A DNA stretch of 64,000 nucleotides. Origin: CAZIZT01 sp964544085 (GTDB lineage: Bacteria > Campylobacterota_A > Desulfurellia > Desulfurellales > Hippeaceae). Numbering within the stretch: the first letter of the stretch is position 1; every line of letters begins with the position of its first letter. The translations under genes and the position numbers were made by a program. Location of the stretch: the NCBI GenBank assembly GCA_964544085.1, contig CAZIZT010000003.1:124001-188000 (forward strand), in the 5' to 3' direction. The notes below the pieces were generated by a model that searched no databases, had not been told where the DNA came from, and worked only from the letters and a program-made list of their open reading frames with translations. Below, piece by piece: positions 35,285-42,606 of this stretch.

Positions 35285-36061
35285 ATGTTGAGGCGTGCTG
35301 TTAGTGTTGTTTCGGGTTTTGGATTTGTTTATACCCTTGTTCAGTTGATATTAAAATCCATGCACTCAAGTATTTGTACTACCCAGGGTTGCTTGCTTGT
35401 TGCAAAGAGTGTTAGATATTCCGATTCCCTTATCATCCTTGCCGGTGTTGTTACATTTCTTGTGATTTTCCTGCTTTCCCTATCCAAAAGCAGACAGCTT
35501 GACTCTCTGATCGATTACATACTGACCCTTGCCCTCTCTGCTGAGGGCATCTTTGTTGGCTACCAGCTTTTCAGGATAAAACACCTTTGTCTTTTCTGTT
35601 TGAGTGTCTTTGCCATTTTTGTCATTATTGCGCTATTGAGATTGCTGCAGGCTCGCTACAGGGTGCTTGTAGGTTTTGCATCTTTTTCGGTTGTTCTTTC
35701 GCTGTGCTATCTGCTCAAACCTGTGACAACGCCCATGCTTGCTGCCAAGCCCCTTGTGCTGGTCTATAAACCATCCTGTTCGCACTGTGAGCGTGTGATT
35801 GAAGAAGCAAGAAGGAAGCATGTGAATATCTATACAGTAAACGCTGATACCTGTCTTCCTTTTCTGAAAAGCTTAAATATCAATGAGGTGCCTGTATTGA
35901 TTGTTAATCGCAAAGGCGAGAAGAGAATAATAATAGGTGAGGATAACATACTCAACTACATGTTTTCACACAGGAACAGTTCGGGTACACAGGTCTACAT
36001 GCCGCTATTTGACAAAAAAGAGGGCGGAGGTTTTTGCACGCTCAATGGAAAGTGCGACTGA
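35285..36061 (+). CDS. VKOR-like membrane protein with C-terminal thioredoxin-like domain
   Basis: A protein of about 258 residues. It has several membrane spans with the cysteine pairs expected of a vitamin K epoxide reductase homologue: CTTQGC (31, 36) in the first loop and CLFC (102, 105) in a later span. A thioredoxin/glutaredoxin-like domain follows with KPSCSHC (165, 168) and the cis-Pro segment NEVPVLIV. Such fusions make periplasmic disulfide bonds in place of DsbA/DsbB. The C-terminal tail carries another pair (FCTLNGKC). The start is uncertain: the ATG at 35285 lacks a clear RBS, and the frame is open upstream. It is divergent from the C11 lipoprotein gene. Confidence 0.75.
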   Translation: MLRRAVSVVSGFGFVYTLVQLILKSMHSSICTTQGCLLVAKSVRYSDSLIILAGVVTFLVIFLLSLSKSRQLDSLIDYILTLALSAEGIFVGYQLFRIKHLCLFCLSVFAIFVIIALLRLLQARYRVLVGFASFSVVLSLCYLLKPVTTPMLAAKPLVLVYKPSCSHCERVIEEARRKHVNIYTVNADTCLPFLKSLNINEVPVLIVNRKGEKRIIIGEDNILNYMFSHRNSSGTQVYMPLFDKKEGGGFCTLNGKCD

Positions 36062-36078
36062 TCCCCGCCCGTGGTTGT

Positions 36079-36696
36079 TTAACCCACTATTTCTTTGATC
36101 GATTTAAGTAGTTCGGCAGGCGAAGCTATCTGTTCCGGTAGTTGTTCCACTACCTGCTCTGTATCCATATTCTTTATTCGTTTTAAGTCCGAAAACCGTT
36201 GCCTTAGCTGCTGTTTTGTGACAGGAAAACGCAGTCCCCTGATGCGGACAAGGACCTCAATGGGCCACTCTATATCCAGAGCTCTACTGAACTCTTCATA
36301 AAGCTCGGCGAGAAACGGTATATGTTCCCTTCCGGCTTTTATCTCTTCGTATGCCCATTTGGCAAGTGCACCAGCAATATGGGTTCTTTTCTCTTCGTTT
36401 TCTTGATCAAGCTCATCTTTCTGTATGCGTTTTTTGAGCGCTTCTACATCAGCCCTTAGCGTATTGCGAACACTTTGCGTAGATATCCCAAGCTCTGACG
36501 CTATCTCGTCTGCACTTTTGCCGTGACTGTTCATCACCACGATGTAGGCTGCTTGAAGCATGCTTGGTAACCACGTTAGGTTTCTTTTGTGTATAAGCTC
36601 CCTGATGCCTCCGAGCAGATCTATAGCTTTTAGGAAAACCCTCAAAACCTCACCTTCAGGATTTGCAACTTTCATCTGGCTTTCGGTTAATATCAT
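36079..36696 (-). CDS. HTH regulatory protein paired with a KaiC-type ATPase
   Basis: A 205-residue soluble protein. A helix-turn-helix at about residues 58-80 (KSADEIASELGISTQSVRNTLRAD, read in part) resembles sigma-70 region 4/LuxR-type HTHs and is followed by a helical, charged C-terminal half (about 90-200). From memory, this arrangement beside a single-domain KaiC protein matches the probable regulatory domain described in archaea and some thermophilic bacteria (TIGR03879). It is translated with the KaiC gene (4-base overlap). DNA binding is likely, and the targets are unknown. It is not a usual proteobacterial regulator. Confidence 0.75.
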   Translation of the reverse strand: MILTESQMKVANPEGEVLRVFLKAIDLLGGIRELIHKRNLTWLPSMLQAAYIVVMNSHGKSADEIASELGISTQSVRNTLRADVEALKKRIQKDELDQENEEKRTHIAGALAKWAYEEIKAGREHIPFLAELYEEFSRALDIEWPIEVLVRIRGLRFPVTKQQLRQRFSDLKRIKNMDTEQVVEQLPEQIASPAELLKSIKEIVG

Positions 36697-37565
36697 TTTT
36701 TCTCACCTCCCGTTAGTTTTTGTAGTGGTAAACCTATTGCGATTGTGCCATTTGGTTTTATCTCCATAAGATGCGTTGACGTGTCGTGTGCGCACATGCG
36801 GCAACCGTCTATTCTAAAAAGCCTTACTGTTTCGCCAATAGGTAGAGAATACATGCGTTGCTTATAGGTGGAGTCGATGGTTTCCTTAAACAGCACCATT
36901 GTGCCATCAACAATATGGGATACAGCGTATCCGCCCGCTGACTCCGCCGAAAATTCCTCGTGGCTTGAGCGTTTCTGTGTGACAAGTAGCGCTGTTTGGT
37001 ACCACTTTTTCAGAAAGTTATAGATAGGCCTAATGATTGCTCTTGCCTGCATTTCCCTGTGTTCGTATAGGCCGGTAAGCGAATCGATCACGACTGTTTT
37101 TGTTTTGTAGGTTCGTATTACATGGGCTATTGTGTCAAGCAGAGAAATATGATCCTCCCTTAAAGCGGCATGGCTTGCAGCATCTACAATTATGATGTTC
37201 TGATCGAGTTTGTCGTCGGGTACACCCGTGGCTTTGGCGCGTTGCTTTAATGCTGCTGCCACAAATTCAGCTGGTGTCTCTACGCTAATGAATATTACTT
37301 TTTCGTCCAAGGAGGCTCTGTGTAGGGCAAACTGCTCCACAAGAAGGCTTTTACCGGTATCGGGCACACCTGTTACGTTCATAACGCAGTAGCGCGGTAT
37401 ACCTCCAAGCGGAACAGTTATAGGTTCTGATTCTCTTTCTTTAATTGTGTAGAAGAGTTCGTCGAGGCCTTCAATACCTGTCTCCACTGGTTCGATTTTG
37501 GGTATCTTTGATTGCAGGTCTGGTATTCTATAGATACTCTCCATAACTGCTCTGTTTGCTACCAT
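36693..37565 (-). CDS. Single-domain KaiC-like RecA-family ATPase (archaeal AF_0351-like)
   Basis: A 290-residue RecA/KaiC-fold ATPase. Walker A is GVPDTGKS (residues 66-73), Walker B is TKTVVIDSLTG (Asp161), and the strand FISVETPAEF carries an acidic residue after beta-2. A pair of cysteines (CRMCAH) near residue 255 and the segment STHLMEIKPNGTIAIG end the protein. A single KaiC domain paired with an HTH protein is typical of archaea and a few hyperthermophilic bacteria (from memory, TIGR03880). The RBS AAGGAGGAG is strong. It is divergent from butyrate kinase across 165 bases. A sensory or regulatory ATPase role is inferred. Confidence 0.82.
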   Translation of the reverse strand: MVANRAVMESIYRIPDLQSKIPKIEPVETGIEGLDELFYTIKERESEPITVPLGGIPRYCVMNVTGVPDTGKSLLVEQFALHRASLDEKVIFISVETPAEFVAAALKQRAKATGVPDDKLDQNIIIVDAASHAALREDHISLLDTIAHVIRTYKTKTVVIDSLTGLYEHREMQARAIIRPIYNFLKKWYQTALLVTQKRSSHEEFSAESAGGYAVSHIVDGTMVLFKETIDSTYKQRMYSLPIGETVRLFRIDGCRMCAHDTSTHLMEIKPNGTIAIGLPLQKLTGGEKK

Positions 37566-37667
37566 TTACTCCTCCTTTTAAACTTGAGTATGATACTATC
37601 AAGTTCACCATCTATTATATGCCACTTTGCAATTCTGGCAACTCGTGGCAGGCGCGGACGAATCTGC

Positions 37668-37710
37668 TTGTAAATTTTTAAATCTTTGTGGTAAAATTTT
37701 TTTACAAAGC
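37668..37710 (+). promoter_or_regulatory. buk promoter overlapped by inverted repeats (putative operator)
   Basis: TTGTAA (37668-37673) and TAAAAT (37692-37697) are 18 bases apart, a plausible promoter about 35 bases from the butyrate kinase start. The -10 lies inside the perfect palindromic stretch GTAAAATTTTTTTAC (37691-37705). In addition, GCTTGTAAA (37666-37674) is an almost exact inverted copy of TTTACAAAGC (37701-37710). Repeats covering -35 and -10 suggest a repressor site, perhaps for the XRE domain encoded in this operon. Confidence 0.5.
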
Positions 37711-37730
37711 AAATCAATGGGGTGTTGCAG

Positions 37731-38804
37731 TTGAATGTATTGGCTATCGATCCTGGTTCAACAAGCACAAAGATAGGCGCTTGGCTTAACGGTGAGCTTA
37801 CAAAAAGCACCATTTACCATCCAAAGGAATTGATAGATGCTTTCGATGACATACCATCGCAGAAGGGTATGCGGCTTCAAGCTATAAGGGAGTTTCTTGC
37901 GAAAAATCAAATGGACAATGTGGAGTTTGACGCTGTAGTTGGCAGGGGTGGTCTCATCAGGCCCTTAAGAAGCGGTGTGTATGAGGTCAATTCTGCTATG
38001 CTTAAGGACTTAAATAAGGGCTACAATGGTCAGCATGCATCCAATCTGGGGGGCATTTTAGCCAGTGAGCTGGCCAGGATATACGGATGTAAAGCTTTCA
38101 TTGTAGATCCTGTTGTTGTGGACGAGATGGATAGGATTGCGCGTTATTCTGGCTTGAGACAGATAGAAAGACGGAGCATTTTCCACGCATTGAATCAGAA
38201 AGCTGTTGCTCGTAGAGCTGCTGATAGGCTGGGCAAAAGATACGAAGATGTGAACCTTATTGTGGCGCATTTGGGTGGGGGCATATCTGTAGGATTACAC
38301 AGGAAGGGCAGGGTTAGTGATGTGAATAATGCCCTTGATGGTGATGGTCCTTTCGCTGTGAATAGAAGCGGTGGATTGCCTGTGGGTGATTTACTAAAAC
38401 TCCTTCAAAGTGGTGAGTATTCGCCACAGCAGCTGAAAGATACAATTAGTAGAGCAGGTGGCGTTTATTCCTACCTTGGAGAGACGGATATGAGAAAGAT
38501 TGAAAGGATGATAGAAGATGGGAATGGGTATGCCAATGAGGTGATTGATGCCATGACATACCAGGTAGCAAAGGAGATAGGTGCTCTTGCTGTTGCGGCA
38601 GCAGGATCCATTGATGGGGTAGTGCTTACAGGCGGTTTGGCAAAAAGCAATATGATAGTTGAAAGAATAAAAAATAGGGTAGCTTTTATAGCCAGGGTTT
38701 TTGTGTTCCCCGGTGAGTTTGAACTTGAGGCTCTAATTGAAGCCTCTTTGAGGGCTCTTGAGGGTAAAGAGCCGATAAGAACCTATCCGGACAAGGAGAA
38801 TTGA
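37731..38804 (+). CDS. buk: Butyrate kinase
   Basis: A 357-residue acetokinase-family enzyme that interconverts butyryl phosphate plus ADP and butyrate plus ATP. Family signatures are NVLAIDPGSTSTKIG at the start, VVGRGGLIRPL, VAHLGGGISVG, NRSGGLPVGDL and VVLTGGLAKSNM. I favour a TTG start at 37731, since GGGGTG (37719-37724) lies 6 bases ahead and the protein then begins as other butyrate kinases do. GTG at 37722 and TTG at 37725 are alternatives. Its TGA overlaps the next ATG (TGATG), coupling it to the phosphotransbutyrylase fusion. A branched-chain or other short acyl substrate is possible. Confidence 0.92.
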   Translation: MNVLAIDPGSTSTKIGAWLNGELTKSTIYHPKELIDAFDDIPSQKGMRLQAIREFLAKNQMDNVEFDAVVGRGGLIRPLRSGVYEVNSAMLKDLNKGYNGQHASNLGGILASELARIYGCKAFIVDPVVVDEMDRIARYSGLRQIERRSIFHALNQKAVARRAADRLGKRYEDVNLIVAHLGGGISVGLHRKGRVSDVNNALDGDGPFAVNRSGGLPVGDLLKLLQSGEYSPQQLKDTISRAGGVYSYLGETDMRKIERMIEDGNGYANEVIDAMTYQVAKEIGALAVAAAGSIDGVVLTGGLAKSNMIVERIKNRVAFIARVFVFPGEFELEALIEASLRALEGKEPIRTYPDKEN

Positions 38805-40294
38805 TGGGTATAGGAGAAAATATTCGCAGGATAATGGATGAAAAGCAGCTTGAGATTGCTCAGCTTTCAAGGGTTGCCAATATTCCGGTTGAGACCCTTG
38901 AGGAAATTATTTCAGGAAAGACCGAACCACTTGCTTCAGAGCTGCTTAAGATAGCAAATGCGCTTGGAGTGGATACAGCAAAACTATTATACGATAGGTC
39001 GTTTGAAGAAAAAAGGGCACTCAAAACAACACCGGCTGAGCGTGTTAGGGTCAAAAGGCGAGACAACTTCAAATACGAAAGCCTTGCCCCTTATTATGCG
39101 GGTAAGCATATAGAGCCTTTTTACCTTGAGATTTACAAGACGGATAGGCCCGATTTGAGTCAGCATGAAGGTGAGGAGTTCCACTATGTGCTTGATGGAC
39201 GAATAAAGATGAGGGTGGGCGATGAGGAGTTTATACTTGAAAGCGGTGACTCAATTTATTTTGATTCATCCTTGCCCCATTCCGTTGTTTCTCTTGTGGA
39301 TGTTTCCCGTGTAATAGCAGCCATATACAATCCGGGTTCTATGCTTCAGGTAACACGAAGCAAGAAGATGCGAGATTTGATTCAGGCTGCCCGCTATTTG
39401 AAAAACAAGGCTCTTGTTCTCGTCTGTCCTGATGAGACGTCTCTAAGGGCGGTCAATAAGGCGATCGAGGAGGAGATTGTTTCTATAGCCTATCTTGTTG
39501 GTTCAAGGAAACAATTGGAGTCACTGCCGGAGACGCTGCTTGTTTATAAAAAACGCTACGTGTTTGAGTTTGTTGAAAACTCCGCTGAGGATTACGAGCT
39601 TCACTGCGCATACAGGGGTGTGGAAGTTTTAAAAGAGCATGGTGCGCAGATGATCATGAAAGGAAAGATCAATACTGCTAACTTTCTAAAAGCTATTCTT
39701 GATAGGAAAAAAGGTATACGGCTTATAAGAAGACTTTCGCTTGTAAGCATATTTGAGTTGCCGGGATTGAACAGGCTGGTGTTTCTAACAGATCCTGGCA
39801 TAAATCCAGAGCTCTTTGCCGGAAACGACCTGAACACAAGCATAGATATAATTAAAAACGCCATTGATGCAGCAAGGGCAATGGGTGTAGCAAGACCAAA
39901 GGTTGCCTTACTGGATGCCAATGAAATGCCCTCCAGCAAGATCCCCACAACGCTTTATGAAAAGGAATTATCGCAAATGGACTGGGGTGATGCTGTTGTC
40001 TACGGGCCATTATCGTATGATCTTGCTCTCTATCCGGAAGCTGTCAAAAAGAAGGGCTTGAAAAACAACCCCGTTGCTGGCAGGGCGGATGTTTTGGTTG
40101 TGCCCCATATTGAAGGCGGAAATTTTCTTTATAAGGCTTGGGTTATGACCATGGGTGCGGAGGTTGCAAATATTGTGCTTGGCGCTGAGGTGCCTATTAT
40201 CCTTACATCCCGCAGCGATAGCGACATGACAAAGTTTCTTACGATCTGTGCAAGCGCTATTTATAGCAACTATTTGCGCTCAAGGAAAGAGTGA
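38804..40294 (+). CDS. Fusion of XRE-type HTH, cupin sensor and phosphate butyryltransferase
   Basis: One uninterrupted 496-residue gene. Residues about 4-62 form an XRE helix-turn-helix (IGENIRRIMDEKQLEIAQLS, then TLEEIISGKTEP). Residues about 103-176 form a cupin barrel with metal-type residues H121, E125, H127 and H159 (QHEGEEFHYVLDG and GDSIYFDSSLPHS). Residues about 188-496 are a phosphate acetyl/butyryltransferase, with IMKGKINTANFLKAIL, FLTDPGINP, VYGPLSYDLAL and GGNFLYKAWVM. The enzyme part makes butyryl phosphate from butyryl-CoA for the kinase encoded upstream. XRE-cupin proteins are normally separate repressors, so this looks like an enzyme that reports on its own pathway and binds DNA. 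The RBS is AAGGAG. Confidence 0.9.
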   Translation: MGIGENIRRIMDEKQLEIAQLSRVANIPVETLEEIISGKTEPLASELLKIANALGVDTAKLLYDRSFEEKRALKTTPAERVRVKRRDNFKYESLAPYYAGKHIEPFYLEIYKTDRPDLSQHEGEEFHYVLDGRIKMRVGDEEFILESGDSIYFDSSLPHSVVSLVDVSRVIAAIYNPGSMLQVTRSKKMRDLIQAARYLKNKALVLVCPDETSLRAVNKAIEEEIVSIAYLVGSRKQLESLPETLLVYKKRYVFEFVENSAEDYELHCAYRGVEVLKEHGAQMIMKGKINTANFLKAILDRKKGIRLIRRLSLVSIFELPGLNRLVFLTDPGINPELFAGNDLNTSIDIIKNAIDAARAMGVARPKVALLDANEMPSSKIPTTLYEKELSQMDWGDAVVYGPLSYDLALYPEAVKKKGLKNNPVAGRADVLVVPHIEGGNFLYKAWVMTMGAEVANIVLGAEVPIILTSRSDSDMTKFLTICASAIYSNYLRSRKE

Positions 40295-40338
40295 TGTTAA
40301 TATCACGGTTTCGGCTGGTGAATTTAATAAATGACTAA

Positions 40339-40366
40339 AAATGAAAAATGACTTGATTTTTCATTT
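40339..40366 (+). repeat. 11-base inverted repeat overlapping the symporter promoter
   Basis: AAATGAAAAAT (40339-40349) and ATTTTTCATTT (40356-40366) are perfect 11-base arms around the 6-base loop GACTTG. The right arm covers the end of the -35 element. It lacks a following T-run, so an operator is more likely than a terminator for the preceding gene. Confidence 0.6.
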
Positions 40367-40380
40367 GTTAACTGTATAAT
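40353..40380 (+). promoter_or_regulatory. Sigma70 promoter of the sodium symporter gene
   Basis: TTGATT (40353-40358), a 16-base spacer and a perfect TATAAT (40375-40380) stand 16 bases ahead of the symporter start. The RBS GGAGGTGAG begins right after the -10, so the transcript has a very short leader of about 10 bases. Confidence 0.65.
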
Positions 40381-40396
40381 GGAGGTGAGATTAACA

Positions 40397-41737
40397 ATGG
40401 AAGAGGTGCTGGTTATGGCGTTTGTTCTATCGATATTTGCCGTTTTTCTGGCTATCGGTTTTATCGATTATAGACACTCCAACCACATAAAGGGGTTTGT
40501 GCTTGCCGACAGGTCGCAGGGTGCGCTGGCAGTTGGGTTATCCTTGTCGGCCACCATTATGGGTGCCTCCTCTACAATAGGAATGGCTGCACTGGTTTGC
40601 AGGGTAGGTTTACCGGGTCTCTGGTGGCTTTTAAGCGGTGTTATAGGCCTGTTAATACTGCATCTTTTTCTTGCAAAGAAAGCCAATATGCTCAACGTTA
40701 TGACACTTCCGGAAGCTATGGGTAAATTTTACGGACCCAAAGCGCAGTACTTCAGTGCCATTTTGATTGTTGTAGCATGGAGCGGTATAGTTGCTGCCCA
40801 GTTCATAGCTGCTGGTAAGGTGCTCAGTGTAGTTTCCCATATGGATTATAAAACACTGGTAGTGCTTTCCGGGTTGTTTACGGTGCTCTACACCTTTGTC
40901 GGTGGTCAGTTCAGCGTTTTCAAAACTGACAGAATACAATTTATTATACTGTTTGTTGGTATAGCACTGGTTGTGGCATTTATGGCTTTTAAATTCCATG
41001 CACCTAAAGTTGAATCCACGCTGCTGAGCTTTCCGGTAAATGAGCATTTCAGCATAAAGAAACTTATCCTATTTTTGCTTGTGGTTGGTCTGCCTTATGC
41101 GGCTGGTCCGGATATGTATTCACGTATATTTGCCGCTAAGGATCCAAAAGCTGCACAGGGTGGGGTTCTTATAGCGATAATCGCAATATTGGCATCAGCA
41201 TTTCTAATAGGCGCTATAGGTCTGTATGCGCATGTATTTTCGCCAAGTGGAGAAAAGATCTTGATCGTAATGGCTAAATCTGCACTTCCACCTGTGTTGT
41301 CCTATCTGTTTATTGCAGCAATACTCTCGGCTATTGTTTCATCTGCGGACACCTGTCTTCTGTCTGCATCCACCATTCTATCGTTGGATATACTGAAAAT
41401 GAAATCCGTTGCCACAATCAGATTGATGGTTGCTGTAATAGGGATAGCATCTATAATGATTGCCCTGTACTACGGTGGCATCATTAAGACACTTCTAATC
41501 TCTTACGGCATTTATACAGGCAGTGTTGCTGTGCCACTGATAGCTGGATTCTTTAAGGATAAGATTAAAATAGAGAATAAATACGCACTGTTTGCCATCT
41601 TTGCTTCAGCTTTTGTTGCCTTTGTGTTGTCCGCTATGAAGAATGAGTATAGTGGCCTGATCTCCATTATCATTTCGACTGTTTTGCTTTTCATTGGCTA
41701 TCTGCTTTCGTCCAGAAAGCCAGTTAGGGCTGCTTAG
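40397..41737 (+). CDS. Sodium:solute symporter (SSS family)
   Basis: A 446-residue inner-membrane transporter with about 13 hydrophobic spans. The SSS core is visible: GLSLSATIMGASSTIGMAALVCR in span 2 (read in part), LPYAAGPDMYSRIFAAKDPKAA, and SAIVSSADTCLLSASTIL with the conserved Ser/Asp for sodium. The start at 40397 follows TTAACA and GGAGGTGAG; the upstream ATG at 40379 overlaps the -10 and is unlikely. The substrate cannot be told. Its position after the butyrate genes suggests a short-chain organic acid, but proline is also possible since proline catabolism genes lie elsewhere in the window. Its stop codon overlaps that of the convergent PAP2 gene by 2 bases. Confidence 0.88.
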   Translation: MEEVLVMAFVLSIFAVFLAIGFIDYRHSNHIKGFVLADRSQGALAVGLSLSATIMGASSTIGMAALVCRVGLPGLWWLLSGVIGLLILHLFLAKKANMLNVMTLPEAMGKFYGPKAQYFSAILIVVAWSGIVAAQFIAAGKVLSVVSHMDYKTLVVLSGLFTVLYTFVGGQFSVFKTDRIQFIILFVGIALVVAFMAFKFHAPKVESTLLSFPVNEHFSIKKLILFLLVVGLPYAAGPDMYSRIFAAKDPKAAQGGVLIAIIAILASAFLIGAIGLYAHVFSPSGEKILIVMAKSALPPVLSYLFIAAILSAIVSSADTCLLSASTILSLDILKMKSVATIRLMVAVIGIASIMIALYYGGIIKTLLISYGIYTGSVAVPLIAGFFKDKIKIENKYALFAIFASAFVAFVLSAMKNEYSGLISIIISTVLLFIGYLLSSRKPVRAA

Positions 41738-42606
41738 GGTGTATGGGTTTTGGATGTGGATGAAAAGTAGATGTAGCGCGAAACGTAATAAACGATAAAT
41801 GCAACTATTAGCCCACTAATTACATCGGCACCGTAATGGTAACGCAAAACCAGTGTTGATAAAAGCAGGGATAGCACGATGGGCAGGATTATAAGTGCTA
41901 TCTTTTTATTTTCATCCTTGAATATAAGCAGGACGAGCACGGATATTTCCGTATGACCACTCGGAAAGCAGTCCTGTTTTATATGCTCCAGTGAGTTTAG
42001 AATGGGATGAACGAAATTGTATATTATGCCACCCTGAATCGGGATCTGTTTTAGGTATGTGAGGCTGTATCGCGGTCCTATTGCCGGCATGATTATATAG
42101 CCTATGTATGAGATGTAGTAGCCCAGCGAGAGAGCAAAGAGGGCATAGTTGAGCTTCTTGATCTCCTTGCGTGAGTAGAAATAGTAGAGCAGAAACAGGG
42201 GAAGGAAGTAGTACGATAGATAGGCAAGCTGGAGATAGTCTGTTACTCCTTTTATATTCAAAAAGTTTAAAGCAAGTGCAAGGTCTTTGCCAAACAGCAG
42301 CCTATCGATATGAATCAGTATATTATCCTTGTTGTGTGGATTGATGAACGGCACAATGTAGCCGAGTGACTCAAAGACAAAACCTATAAAGATGAACGGG
42401 TAGAAATAGCGTAGCATTCTTGTAAAACGCGTATGATTCTCCTTTGCTATAAGGTAGAAAGAGACGATTATAATAAAGGTGTACATGATGATTAAAAATA
42501 AGGGATTGGGTATAACATTGTAGTGAAAAATGATAATCAAGAGCATCAGGCAGTAGAAACCTATGTTTACGTAGTCAAAGAGTCTGATGTTTTCTTTTAA
42601 ACTCAT
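41734..42606 (-). CDS. PAP2-superfamily membrane phosphatase/phosphotransferase
   Basis: A 290-residue membrane protein with about eight spans. The PAP2 active-site motifs are KQDCFPSGHTEISV (PSGH, near residue 213) and VLRYHYGADVISG (RxHYxxD). The first PAP2 motif (KX6RP) is not clear: YIIMPAIGPRYSL stands near its place, which is the pattern of the inositolphosphorylceramide synthase/AUR1-like subgroup. A lipid phosphatase or head-group transferase role is likely. It overlaps the lipid-kinase gene upstream by 4 bases, so the two may act on the same lipids. Confidence 0.85.
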   Translation of the reverse strand: MSLKENIRLFDYVNIGFYCLMLLIIIFHYNVIPNPLFLIIMYTFIIIVSFYLIAKENHTRFTRMLRYFYPFIFIGFVFESLGYIVPFINPHNKDNILIHIDRLLFGKDLALALNFLNIKGVTDYLQLAYLSYYFLPLFLLYYFYSRKEIKKLNYALFALSLGYYISYIGYIIMPAIGPRYSLTYLKQIPIQGGIIYNFVHPILNSLEHIKQDCFPSGHTEISVLVLLIFKDENKKIALIILPIVLSLLLSTLVLRYHYGADVISGLIVAFIVYYVSRYIYFSSTSKTHTP

